Assembly: GCA_959347315.1 (NCBI GenBank)
Contig: OY365806.1
Span: forward strand, 32,542,054-32,606,053
Length of the DNA: 64,000 nucleotides
Reading direction: 5' to 3'
Source: Bimastos eiseni
Lineage: Eukaryota; Annelida; Clitellata; Crassiclitellata; Lumbricidae
Shown: piece by piece, positions 47,962-59,365 of the stretch
Position numbering within the stretch: the first letter of the stretch is position 1
Layout of the letters: every line of letters starts with the position of its first letter
The notes under the pieces: generated by a model
What the model saw: the letters and a program-made list of their open reading frames with translations, nothing else
Told to the model about the DNA's origin: nothing
Database searches by the model: none
Position numbers and translations under genes: made by a program

Positions 47962-50900
47962 CTGTGTAAAAAACGACAAAATCGGAACCAAAGACAATGA
48001 CTAGACAATCAAATGGCGCCATCTGTTTAGTATCAGAGAGTGACCTCTACAGACACTTTAAGTAGCCCTGTGACACACTTAGGATTAATAGAAGTCTGAG
48101 ACTTTTATTAAAGATGAGTTACTACCTTAGAGTGGTAATGAGGAGTAACTGTAATCTGCAACGCTCTTTACATAAATATTTAGTGACAATCAAGGTTAAA
48201 CCACACATATTAATATGATATCATAATACTATGCCGAAAATTCTTCTTATTTTCTTTTTCTATTTTCTGTACAGAGTATGCCTACGATCAGATTTTAGAA
48301 GATGGCTCCATTTCTATCTTACTTTATATCAACTTCACCTTACCAGATATAGAGCTACATAAGTTATCTTTGCAACAGTCTCATATGTTTGCTCTGCATA
48401 CATGCAATTGCTGTAGACGGGGCGGGTCGTAGCCTACCTGTCTTGTGGACTGCTGTGCCTGGCAGAGCTTTATTTCAAGCGAGGTTGATAACTTTCCGTA
48501 TCTTCGCATAACTTCTCTGCGGTAGGTACTCATATTGACTACAACGACAGCTAAGGAAATCAGATGGGACATAGACAAGCGAAAATCAAGGCACATATAT
48601 CAAAGATAAGGTATTGTTAGACAACGTAAAGTAAAGTACCAATGGCGATCATGTTGATAATAATAAGTATAAATTGACTGTAACTGAATTGTTTCATTTC
48701 GACATCGCACAGTCAGTGAGTGACTTTCGCAGAAGCCATTAGCAATTGACTCCGGTTCATTTCGTAGCAGATCATTTCGTCGCATTTTACAAACCACACT
48801 GATCCTAATCCTGACCCATATCAACCCACATCACGCATACCCTGACCCTAAACGACCCTCACCAGGGGCGTCCAGGTAGGTGCGGGGGTCCGGAGGTAGG
48901 GAGAATTTTTGTGTCTTAGGGGGGAATATCTTGTCTTCCTGGCACTTAGGGCCGGGGTCTGCCTCCATCACTCAGAGGGGATTGACGCCTCTGACCCTCA
49001 CCACGCATAACCTGACCCTAACCGACCCTCACTACGCATAACCTGACCCTAACCGACCATAACGATGCTTAATCTGACCCTTACCGATATGCGACGAAAT
49101 AAATTGCGACGAAATGATCTGCGACGAAATGATCTGAGACGAAATGAATGCGACGAAGTGATCTGCGACGAAATGAACGGTCACCTTAGCAATTAGCAGC
49201 GCATTTCAGTTGTAGTTTGCTTATTCTTTATCATTTTCAAGAAACTTCTTCATTATATTACCAGATGCAATGTATGAGGTTAGAAAATGTACGATGAAGG
49301 TAAGATAAGCAACATAAGGCAAGGTAAGACGGCGTAGAACAAAGCAATTTAAGGCAAGGTAATGCATGGCATAACGCAAGATATAGTATGGTAAGTAACG
49401 TAATGCCCAATGTGACATCAATGTAAGACGAATGACATAAAACTGAAAAGTTTAGAAATAATCATTCGCGACCGGAAGTCACTCCTTGAGTGCTTACTCT
49501 CTTGGCATTTCCAGTTGCTAGCCGAGAGGTAACTATAGACCTAACTATACAATACTCTAACCTTATCTTCGAAACCATTATTACGTTGCTTTCGAACAAG
49601 CGCTTATTATTATTGCAGAATATACGAGTATGCTATAATAATGGGACACGGTATCCGACTGTCTATCTATAGAGCTCGCTTTGCAAAGTGGAGAGTATGG
49701 GTCTGAGCCCCTCTCAAGCGATTACTGTGTGAAGCCTCGAGCAAGTTATCCATTCACAATTGCGTGATTTACTAAATTGTTTAGGCCATGTCCTAACAAT
49801 GATAATAAGAATATAGTTTTTTAATTATTGTTGTATTATCACCATCATCATTGTCGTCTCGCCGTTTTACCAAAAGGATCAAGTCAGAGGTGTATACATA
49901 ATATTGTTATTATTATTATGATGATAGTAATTTTGTATCGCCCGAGGTAAAGAAAATCCATCAGGCCCTAAAAAAACTGCAGAACAGATGCGAGGTCATG
50001 CTTAGAGTGCGCGGTCATATTATTATTATTACTCTCTACACAGCTGTTCAGACCCTTTGACTTACTAATCTCGAAGACGTGCAGTGGGACATCGATGCAC
50101 CCGTGCAGCGAAGGTTCCAGGTGGTTCTCGTTGTGTCCAGGCAAGAGACACACCTGGTCGACAGGTGGCAGCAGAACAATCATCGAAACGTCATCACTCA
50201 ACTGAAGCACTCGATCGCTGTACAGGCGGTGCTTCGTGTAATCATGCACACCTGCGTAATGTGATCGACAGTAATGTAAGCAGAAGATTACATAGCATGG
50301 CGCCTTTTCAGAGCGAAGTGTATACGCAGTGGCGCGTGGTGAAGAATGCGATATTTAACTACATTAACCCTTGCCCCTCAAATTATTATATAAAACGTAT
50401 TAAAATTGGCCTCTGACAGCGGTGTCAGGAGTGGCAAGCGTTAAGGAAATCAATATGAAGTAAAAGTGTAAACTAAGGTAAAGTGTGATTACAGATTAAA
50501 ATCATTAGCTAACTAGCCGAATCATTTGATCCCTAATTGGGACTATTGGGCAGTCTAACTTTGATGATTTTCTCAACGGTGCTTTTTGTTCATTGTCTTT
50601 TTTGATTGCCTAATAATCGATGATTTGCTTTGATTTGAAGATACAGTGAGTAAATAAAATATAGCAAGGTGAAGCATAGATGAAATCGTGGCATTAGGTA
50701 TATTAAATTGTGCAAGCAGTCATAAATTGAATGAAAAGCGAATGAGCGCAATACCTAATTCCTGGAGTAGCCTGTGGCAGGCAGCAGACAATGAATTCTG
50801 GAAGGTCAGTTCCTCTGCTGAAGTTGTCAGTAATCCAGAAGAGTTAACCAGTCTCTTAATCCACTCACATTCAGTTCTGAAATTGACAAGACATAGCATA

Positions 50901-53104
50901 AATTGAACGTCTAGATAACAACTCCTAACGAATAGATTTCTACGGTGGTCGTGACACCATTCAATCGGCGCCCACTAACTCGTGACTGTCCCTTGTATGA
51001 ATAACTCAGTTCAAAGGTCATGCTTGTTATCTATATTATTTCATATATATGTATATTATATATAAATATATATATGGAGGGAATGAACTATGTGAACCTG
51101 GAGCAGCATCGCTTAAGAAAGCTATTCTAGCTGATGGGTATAACACCCCGAAACACACACACACACACATGCACACACACATAAATATATATATATATAC
51201 TAGCAGCCGTCAGAAGTCTGTATCATTTGACAGTGATTCGTGTCGGGAGAGCCACTGATGAGTCTTTATCAGAAGTATTGCGATTTTTACCATTAATGAC
51301 AGATACGATTACAGTTATAATTACAATACATACGAATGTATACACAAACGTGTGTATGCCTATGAGCATTATTTTACGCATACAGACTATGTCTCAAGTC
51401 GCTGAAACGTGGATCTCCAACCGACAGATATATTTTATGAAGGGCGCTAGATGGAATAAATGTATGCTGCGTCTATGGAACCTCACCTTGTGACGAGTGG
51501 ACAGTCCCTGACCTTGACAGGCGGCAGAACGGTTGGATTTGAACTCTGGACGAAGATGCTGATAGACTCAACGCAACAGCGAAGCTTAAGATAGCCAACG
51601 TAAAGACCTCTGGCGATCGGTCGATAACATTCGCCGATTCTCTGCTGTCGTTCATAACACATTGTTTTTAGCAATTAACATAGATGTACATCATCGTGAC
51701 CACCACCATCATCGTGACCACCACCATCATCGTGACCACCACCATCATCGTCACCACCACCATTATCGTCACCACCACCATCGTAGGTGGCGCCGTTAAC
51801 ATAATCGAAATAATCGCATGGAGGATTTAGCAGACGGTAACTAACTAATCGCACAGTGGAATTGAAGAATAAATCACGATGTAATCTACTAGCAGTAGGC
51901 CTAAGTCACCCGATGAACTGGACGATGATTGGCGGAGGAGCACTGTCTATAGTCAGTAAGTAAGATGTACAACTAAAGGACGGTCGTGCTGAAGTCAGAA
52001 TTGAGAAAGCTATAGTGACGAGAAGAAGTGACAGAATCTAAAAAGTTTCGCCTGAAACCGATCAATAATTGCGATTCTGAATCAGATTATCCTGACATTG
52101 AAAACAAGTAAACTTAGACCTTGTTGGTGTTGCTCTATGTCAAGTCTTCAAACACTGGCTTTCCTAATAATACAATCATCATATTATTAATATAATATGA
52201 TCAAACTATTGATTGATTATCACAATCATCTTAACCATTGTCATCACTACCGTTTCTACCGCCACCGCCACCGCAACTACGACCACCGCCACTAGTCCAA
52301 GCTAATATTGGTATGATGTGGAACGGTTTGATTTTTATCACGACGACGACAATAATGATGATGATGACGACGATGATGATAATAATTCATCATCATCGTC
52401 ATCGCCGACGTCGTAGTCATCAAAATCTAACCGTTCCGCGCCCCACCAATAAAAAAATTATCAGCATAATAATATGACATATCCCATGAACAATACAATA
52501 CCATTGTCACACTGTTGAGAAGTTCGTTTGTCAGTGCCTCCATTCCTTCCGCTTCCGATCGTAGGACGTTCTCTGGTGTTGAATCCAGATGACAGTTCGC
52601 CTTCCGCTGGCGAAATCTGTTCAGCGACGTCCATCTGAGCTGGGTTGTTGAACTGAGGGTTTCGTACAGGTCAAGGCGCCTCACTGTCAGAAGAACAGTG
52701 CTCTCCGATGATCGATGGTAGACTGGTTCCAAACAGACCTGACCGAGATTTGTCAGTCCAAGGATCTCCTGTAGTTCACACAGGACAAACATGTACAGTA
52801 TGTCAAGTCATGTAATGTAAGGTAAGACAAGGTAATTTGCAGTGAGGTACGTTGCAGTGAGGCAAAGCTATTGTGGTAAGATAATGGATATAGACTGCGA
52901 TGATAATAATTATTATATGACAAGTTATGACAAACCATATTCTTTCCTTCGGCTTGTATAAATTGTATAAATTGTATACATTGTATAAATTGTATAAATT
53001 GTATAAATTGTATTATTTAATATTATTGACTACCCTTTACACCGCATGGTGGCCTTCATGCACCCTTGTAGCGGTGTGGCCGCGTTACGGAGCCATACAA
53101 ATTC

Positions 53105-53143
<39 letters not shown>

Positions 53144-56100
53144 TATTACAATATGGAACAAGCTTGACGATAGAACCAATAGAAGTTAGTGTATACGTTG
53201 ACAGAATATGAAATCTACGACGACAGGTCAACATATTACATGACCTGAAGTGTGTCAAAACATGTATGTTATGAAGGAGAGACAACAGCTGCCTTCCTAT
53301 GCTCAGTAGCCTATACCTGCGGTATAGTAGCGCCATAAGCAAGCTCGCCTTGCTTCTGAATACACGTTTTAAGGAGGCGTGTAAACTTATGTAACTTACT
53401 GCATTACTGTAGAAATCGTAAACGTACCTGTATCATTACGACCGTCGTTAGTAAACGACAGCGTGACCTCATGACCTCCGAATCATCGCAGATGCCATCG
53501 AAGAGCGCCACCAGGCTCTTTGCATCTTCCCAACAGCATGACACCTACTTAGAAATTAACACTAACGATTTGCAAATAAATTAAACTCTAAATTAATGCA
53601 TTCATTCATTCTTACAATATAGTGCATGCACCCTAAAGAACTATAGGCCTACTCTAGGCCATTCTCTGCCAAACACGGCGATACAAATGAGTCTTAAGCA
53701 ACTTATAAAATAAAGGCGTATTGCACCTTAGCAGCAATCGTACATTGTATCTCTGAGATGAATGTGTCCTATAGGCGAAACGGCCAACAAGTCAGAATGC
53801 GCGGCGCTGCTTGGTCAGAGTGCTTGCACGGGACACCAGAAGCTCGCAATCCATCAATTCATTCATCCATTCATTCCTCCATCCATTCATACCTGAATTC
53901 ATTCATTCATTCGTCCATTCACCCATCAACCCACCCACTTAGAACCCACCCATCCATCCATCCAATTCCATCCATTCATCCATCCACCCACCCATCCATT
54001 CATTCATTCATTCATTCATTCGTTCGTTCGCTAATTCATTCATTTATTCAAAATCATATTCTAACAGGAATGACCTTCCTATGCCGCTGAATGATCGATA
54101 ATCATTGCGCAGTTATATTTCATAAGGGTCTCTTTATTCAAATTAATAAACATCAAAAATTTTTATCAAATTGGTGCTAGATAGTCTATTGTTCCTCTAT
54201 TCCTACTCCGCTTCTTCTTCTCATCGTCGTCGTCATTGTAATATTATGATCAACAAAATGATTATTGCCGTGATCATCGCCATAATCATCTTGCCCGTGT
54301 ACTTCTTGTTCTTCTCTTCGTCCTGTTCTATATACTTCTAGATCCATCTGTTGAATATTAATCAATTTGCCTTCATAAGCCAGTGAAAATCGGATTTCAA
54401 TGACGTCCCCTTAAAGTCCTCGTCAATCATTAGAAGCGGAAGAGCATTCTGATGAGTGACAAGAAGGTTATCATCACTCGATGTCACGATGGCACCCAGA
54501 TACAGACCTCTAAAACAAAACAAAAGGCAATCTTAGCTACGTAATAATTTATATTATTAACTCAATTGGTAGTAGGCCTGGACTTTTTACATCGACTTAC
54601 ACGGCGTATATGGTTAGTACAATAATTTGCTATAACATCCCATTGGACTAGGAAATGCCCATGCTATATCAAATATGTCATTGCACTTGAAACAATAAAT
54701 ACTTGCTGTAAGTACTAACAGCGGCTGACTGACCGTTTTGGCATTTTCTCGAATTTTTGAGTCACCGAAAACAAATCTTTAAAACTTCGAAAGACCGATT
54801 TTCTGTTGGTCAGTGATGATCTGAAAACTATCCACAAAACAAGAGTTAATAAATGTTTCTAAGATTAATCATAATCTTGAACTAATAATTCTCAAAGCGC
54901 TACTAAATAGCTAAGGCGTAGCACCAGCCTAATCACGAAGTAGGCCTATCGTAAAACTTTTATCGGTGAACACAATTAATACTGACTGCCCAATCACCAT
55001 TTCTTATACGGGTCCTATATGGGCCTACAGGTAATCAACATTTAGTTATAAACTGTTATATGATGCGACTAACCCAATTGCTAGGCCCAACAATCGGTGA
55101 TATGCGCAGTCACGCGAATCTAACAAACACAACGATGGCTTGCACTGAAATACTGCGCACTTAAAACACCTCTGAAGTCTGAACTATCTATGACCTCCAA
55201 TCCCCAACCTCATCACTACGCGCGGAACCCTTAATCTGTATACCTTGATTCGTCGCCTTCGTAACCCGCGCTTACATGTATGCATGTATGTATGTATGTA
55301 TGTATGTATGTATGTATGTATGGTTGTATGTATGGTTGTATGTATGTATGTATGTATGTATGTATGTATGAATGTATGTATGTATGTACGTATGTACGTA
55401 CGTATGTACGTATGTATGTATGTATGTATGTATGTATGTATGTATGGTTGTATGTATGTATGTATGTATGTATGTATGGTTGTATGTATGTATGTATGTA
55501 TGTATGTATGTATGTGTGTATGTATGTATGTGTGTATGTATGTATGTATGTATGCATGTATATATTGTAAATCTTGACTTGTCTTGGTTCATTGAACCAT
55601 GTATTTATGTATGTATGCATGTATGTATGTATGTCTGTTTGTATGTATGTATGTATGACTGTATATATGTATGCATGTATATATGGTAAGTCTTGACTTG
55701 TCTTGGTTCATTGAAAACTTGATTGATTGAGTCATTTGTTAATATAGCAGACATGAGAATGAATTGAAAAGATGCATGTAGGTATGTATGTGCGCATTTC
55801 TGCATTTCCAGCATTGTAGATATTTATTGTATCGCACATTTATATTGCAATTTATATAGAGCCTTTTCAACCTACCACTCATGCCTGCTGTAGTTTTAGA
55901 AGTTGATAAACTCGAGAGGATCTTTTCCAGGACATTAAGTTTAGCGCAGATTTTTCGATTTACGTCCTCATCAACTGGAACAAATTCTAAAAGGAAGAGA
56001 ACCGTATTCTATCAATCATCGATTGGTCACTCGATCAATAAATCAGGCAAGTAATCTATTAATCAATTGTTAATGATGATTGATGACTACTTTACCATTA

Positions 56101-59100
56101 GATATTTGTCCTTCAGTTTTATCCTCCAGTCGATATATGGCTTCGCTATACGCAGTCTGATCCATTTCCTCTTCCATGCTCAACGATGAACTGTAGTCAA
56201 ATAACAAACGAGGAAACAAAATAATATAAGTGAGTTTATTACTGTACAAAGCACGTATGAATCCGATGGATGACAATTACTAATTCAGCAAGAAGTCTTT
56301 ATTTATCAATTAAAATTCCATAAATTCAACAATCTATCAATCAACAAACCAATTGTTTTATCAATATCCGTTAAGTATAATTATGTAAAAGTAATCAAAT
56401 GGTGAATAGATCGAACTTTAAATCTATCAGGCAATTCTAAAGACATCAATCGAGAACACAATCCAGACAACAAGCGAGCAAGTAGTCAACCATTTGTACG
56501 AGAGCTTAATAAATCAATCCTTTATTGAGTCAATCTGAAGTGACAATGTCATTACGTCAACGTGCTGGTCGACACCGACATGTTGAGCATCTTCTTTCGT
56601 CGGTTGTCAAGGCGACTGATGCGGTTGCAGAGGCTGATACGACGCACGAGACAATAGAAGCGATTCAAGCCTTCTCTGTCACCAGTTGGCGTCACAGTTG
56701 CGGCCCAGTCCATACTGTAATCGTAAAGTAAAACGGAATAATTTCAAATAAGGCATTGCAAATGATTGGTATTGGGTATACGGTAAGAAAATGAAAGTAA
56801 AGTGAGGCAAACAATTTGTTAAGGTACGACATTAAAAATTTATAAGGCAACATATGGTAAGGCAGTGCAACATTGAATGAAAATAGGTGAGATGGGGCAA
56901 ATTAGGTTGTATAAAGCAAGGTGAAGTAATTATAAAATTAGGCCCATAGTAATTAATTGAGCATACAATTACCGCCTGTCATTATCATCTTCGTCCTGAT
57001 TAATTTCTGATCTCTGTTAAAAACAAAACAACCGTCTTTATCATCACTATCATTTTCAGCAGCAGCAACAACAACAACAATTGCATCATACATAAAAACG
57101 TTGATGCCCTTATCTTCAAAATGACTCTCAATTTCAAACTTTTGAAATTCTTGAAAATTTAACGATAATTGCAAACGCACATTGAGTTGCGACCTAATCC
57201 CAACAATTGACCGTTCATTTTGTCGCAGATCATTTCGTCGCAGATCACTTCGTCGCAGATCACTTCGTCGCATTCATTTCGTCGCAGATCATTTCGTCGC
57301 AGATCATTTCATCGCAGATCATTTCGTCGCAAATCATTTCGTCGCATATCGGTTAGGTTCAGGTTAAGCATCGTGAGGGTCGGTTAGGGTCAGGTTATGG
57401 TGAGGTGAGGCTCCTTTAGGGTTAGGTTATGCGTTTTGATGGCCAGAGGCGTCAATCCCATCCGAGTGATGGATGCAAACCCCGGTCCTAAGTGCCAGGA
57501 AGGCGACGAAAATTAATGATCTGCGTCGAAATGAACGGGAACCATCACAACAACAGCTGCAATTGCAATTATTGTCATAATAATCATAAACGTAAGTGCG
57601 ATCTTAACAAATGCTATAATGGAAGACTTAATGGAAGACGTATAGTTCAACAGTTCAATAGGTCAATAGTTACCATGGTTTCGCTGTCACGTAACATTTT
57701 CGCCATTTCTAAAATGTATCACCATTACACGTCAGTTTTGAGCAGCCATGACAACCGCTTTCAACAATTCATACGATTTCATACCAAGACACAATGCCGC
57801 TATTTGTATACTGCCGCAGGTTCAGAGTCAGTCATTGTCTCCAAGGGAAATACTTCCACAACGGTAAATTCCAATCCATTCACCGCTATACTCTTAATAT
57901 ATACTCCAAAGTCCAAACCTCATTATTATCAAAGATACTGCTACACGACTATTCCAAACTATATTTGTTCCCAATGCCTACACAATACCCTACCATAAAT
58001 CATGCCATACCTCATACCATATTCAAGTCATACCATACACAATACTATGCATACTTTCATACTCATCTCTCATGCCATACTTGATATCATACTCCTCTAA
58101 CGTATCACTTAAGAGGTTGATGGTGATTATTATTGATCTCTTACCTTGCGTATAGATCTTTGATGTTATAAGATCGCCGCTGGTTAGCATGATATCGGTA
58201 ACCATGACATCGTCGGTCATAACGGTTGTTGCCATGGCATCATTTGATGAGATTGCACTGTCGTCTTCCTGCTCCAAAAAGTGAGTTACCTGTTGCTCTT
58301 TCAGATCAGAGGTCCCAATATGCAGAGATGGAAGATTGGACAGATTTCGATCAGGCGTCGTAACTATGCTGGATGTTTGCTTGCTATGACTATAGTAATT
58401 AAAACAGTGATATCACTATTAGTATTTTTAGAATTTCATTATTACTATCATTGTCAGATCATGTGAAGAGTTTCTGTGGAATCTGTTTTTACGATCTACC
58501 TCAAATTTGCATAAAGCGCCTCAGCGCGTTATTTCATATGAGCACAGGATTGACAAGGTCATTTATGGATTCCCAACTCTTCACGCACTAAACAGCTATT
58601 TTAAATGTTTCTGCATGGCTGATCAGTGATATTCTTATTTTTTGCATATCGTGCTCTCCAAACGTATAATGCGCCCATGTATACAAAGCAAGGCACCAGC
58701 TTATTCACGAGTGCTGATAAGCGTCTAGACATTTTTGACCATAGATTCCCTCGCTAAGCTGCGCTATAGTTGACTTGGTCGTCTCGCCTGACCGAACGCC
58801 AACAGTCCAGCATAAATGTTTCTCTTTGATCGACCCTCCCATCTTCTTTGAATGGGTTGCGCCTGGAATTTCTACAGCTTTCACAATAGCAAGGTCACGG
58901 GAACCAGTTAATTCACAGGCGCCAAGTCAATCATGATAGGTCAAATTAAAATATTTCAGTAATAGTAATGAAAATAATGATGATGATAATAATTGCCACA
59001 ATTAAAATCATTTTCATATCAGTTCCTGACCTTGTCAAAGAGCCATTCTTCTTAGGCGAGAAAAGTTTATTTCGTCATATATCCAATATAAGGATTTAAT

Positions 59101-59365
59101 AGGATTATTAGCGGCAATAGTCAATTAGAAATCTAAAATGAATACTAATGACAGAATATAAATATTATTAATGTATATCTTAATATTGGAACAGACCCTA
59201 CGTGTGTTTATATAAGCCTACATGTACGTACCCACGTCGACTTTTGTAGCCGGCCATGACAGTCGACAACATCTCCTTCCGTTTTGAGGTTGAAATTCTT
59301 GTCTTTTTCCACTTCCGAAACAGTTTCTTCCACATGACACACGGTTCCTCGCCTTGAAGGTCCAT
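47764..59365 (-). CDS. ANKFN1/Wide awake-like protein, short form (whole gene, 13 coding exons)
   Basis: Thirteen minus-strand exons (listed below) sum to 1830 nt; all phases close and give 609 residues. From about residue 235 to the end the protein resembles the conserved C-terminal region of ANKFN1 (Drosophila Wide awake/WAKE). Key blocks are [74 protein letters not shown] and [17 protein letters not shown]. This family is cytoplasmic or membrane-associated and linked to circadian control of neuronal excitability. The first ~230 residues are basic, then acidic and Ser/Thr-rich, without ankyrin or fibronectin III signatures. It is either a short paralogue or an alternative-promoter form of a larger gene extending beyond the window. 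The exon chain is well supported; the family name is from recalled similarity. Confidence 0.75.
48438..48538 (-). CDS. ANKFN1-like gene, exon l
   Basis: [20 protein letters not shown] and AQQSTRQ match the TYxxxFxxLYCRLSxVLE...QQSLRE block. Acceptor gttgtag, donor cag|gtaggc, phase 1 in and 0 out. Confidence 0.88.
48748..49185. mobile_element. Foldback (TU-like) element 1
   Basis: A 9-bp direct repeat TTAGCAATT flanks it (48739-48747 and 49186-49194). The ends are inverted (gttcatttcgtagcagatca on the left; cgaaatgaacgg on the right) and built of ~15-bp units gcgacgaaatgatct, about two on the left and seven on the right. The core has repeated cataacctgaccctaaccga. No coding frame. In the intron between exons k and l. 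Confidence 0.85.
50066..50217 (-). CDS. ANKFN1-like gene, exon k
   Basis: [20 protein letters not shown] and [12 protein letters not shown] match the VSFxLLLPPxxxVC...LPLQxFEL block. Acceptor cctgtacag, donor a|gtaagt, phase 1. Confidence 0.88.
51487..51641 (-). CDS. ANKFN1-like gene, exon j
   Basis: [20 protein letters not shown] and [10 protein letters not shown] match the family hallmark GLYLGYLKLxSSVDxIxV...LPHVKIRDN. Acceptor gacagcag, donor ag|gtgagg, phase 2. Confidence 0.88.
51690..51786 (+). repeat. 18-bp tandem repeat
   Basis: About five copies of catcatcgtgaccaccac, in the intron between exons i and j of the ANKFN1-like gene, just upstream of exon j. Confidence 0.9.
52502..52768 (-). 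CDS. ANKFN1-like gene, exon i
   Basis: [30 protein letters not shown] and [13 protein letters not shown] match the LGxxDLGxxFxEPIxD...LLVTV...RWVxxxKLQxQRK pattern of ANKFN1. Acceptor aactacag, donor atg|gtattg, phase 0. A donor six bases earlier (agt|gtgaca) is an in-phase alternative. Confidence 0.85.
52940..53140 (+). repeat. Short tandem repeats and LINE/SINE tail
   Basis: A gtataaattgtataaatt array (~52956-53010), then cttgtagcggtgtggccgcg and ttacggagcc (shared with 42650), then a (TTA)n tail (~53106-53146). Confidence 0.75.
53428..53544 (-). CDS. ANKFN1-like gene, exon h
   Basis: [17 protein letters not shown] and [14 protein letters not shown]. 117 nt, phase 0 on both sides. Acceptor taagtag, donor cag|gtacgt. 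Confidence 0.85.
53850..54050 (+). repeat. Degenerate (ATTC/ATCC)n tract
   Basis: cattcattcatccatcc variants in the intron between exons g and h. Confidence 0.85.
54371..54507 (-). CDS. ANKFN1-like gene, exon g (start of conserved region, GC donor)
   Basis: Encodes [20 protein letters not shown] and [11 protein letters not shown], like the ANKFN1 block V(L/Y)LA...DDxxLVTxEDxLPxxEVD. Acceptor ttttagag keeps phase 1. The only in-phase exit is a GC donor (aag|gcaaat) after DFHWLMK, which joins to VSCCWED as homologues require. Confidence 0.75.
55272..55690 (+). repeat. (ATGT)n microsatellite with a duplicated unique segment
   Basis: About 290 bp of tatgtatg, a unique segment (tcttgacttgtcttggttca at ~55573), a second shorter array, then the same unique segment at ~55691. 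The opposite strand reads CATA, like the 20.8-21.7 kb array. Confidence 0.95.
56096..56190 (-). CDS. ANKFN1-like gene, exon f
   Basis: Acceptor gactacag, donor g|gtaaag, phase 2 in and 1 out. It encodes [20 protein letters not shown] and [11 protein letters not shown], a likely helical acidic linker. Confidence 0.7.
56556..56714 (-). CDS. ANKFN1-like gene, exon e
   Basis: Acceptor ttacag, then [20 protein letters not shown] and a basic stretch [13 protein letters not shown]. Donor ac|gtaatg at the end of the open frame, phase 2. An earlier donor, at|gtcggt, has the same phase and would shorten the exon. Confidence 0.65.
56973..57013 (-). CDS. ANKFN1-like gene, micro-exon d
   Basis: A 41-nt exon encoding [13 protein letters not shown]. 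Strong acceptor ttgtttttaacag, donor cg|gtaatt, phase 0 in and 2 out. Confidence 0.6.
57205..57533. mobile_element. Foldback (TU-like) element 2, inverted relative to element 1
   Basis: Left end is an array of ~9 units of ttcgtcgcagatcat (57220-57350). The core (ggttagggtcaggttatg, gaggcgtcaatccca, gtgccaggaagg) is the reverse complement of the element 1 core. The right end is a short inverted piece gatctgcgtcgaaatgaacg. No clear target duplication. In the intron between exons c and d. Confidence 0.85.
57674..57708 (-). CDS. ANKFN1-like gene, micro-exon c
   Basis: A 35-nt exon encoding [12 protein letters not shown] with its split first codon. Acceptor cattttag, donor atg|gtaact. Supported mainly by phase agreement with b and d. 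Confidence 0.5.
58145..58383 (-). CDS. ANKFN1-like gene, exon b
   Basis: Acceptor gtcatag, donor g|gtaaga, phase 2 in and 1 out. It encodes ~80 residues without recognised motif, acidic and rich in Thr, Ser, Asp and Met (for example [19 protein letters not shown]). Confidence 0.7.
59232..59365 (-). CDS. ANKFN1-like gene, exon a (start)
   Basis: ATG at 59365-59363, with an in-frame TAA a few codons upstream. It encodes a very basic N-terminus ([12 protein letters not shown]). Donor gg|gtacgt, phase 2, fits exon b. An upstream acceptor cannot be excluded, but no good pyrimidine tract is seen. Confidence 0.6.

Noticed and set aside
53750..53860. Possible extra exon between exons g and h of the ANKFN1-like gene
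   Set aside because: Minus-strand frames here lack a usable donor and add sequence not expected between DFHWLMK and VSCCWED.
55231..55690. Similar long frames over the (ATGT)n array
   Set aside because: Same microsatellite artefact.
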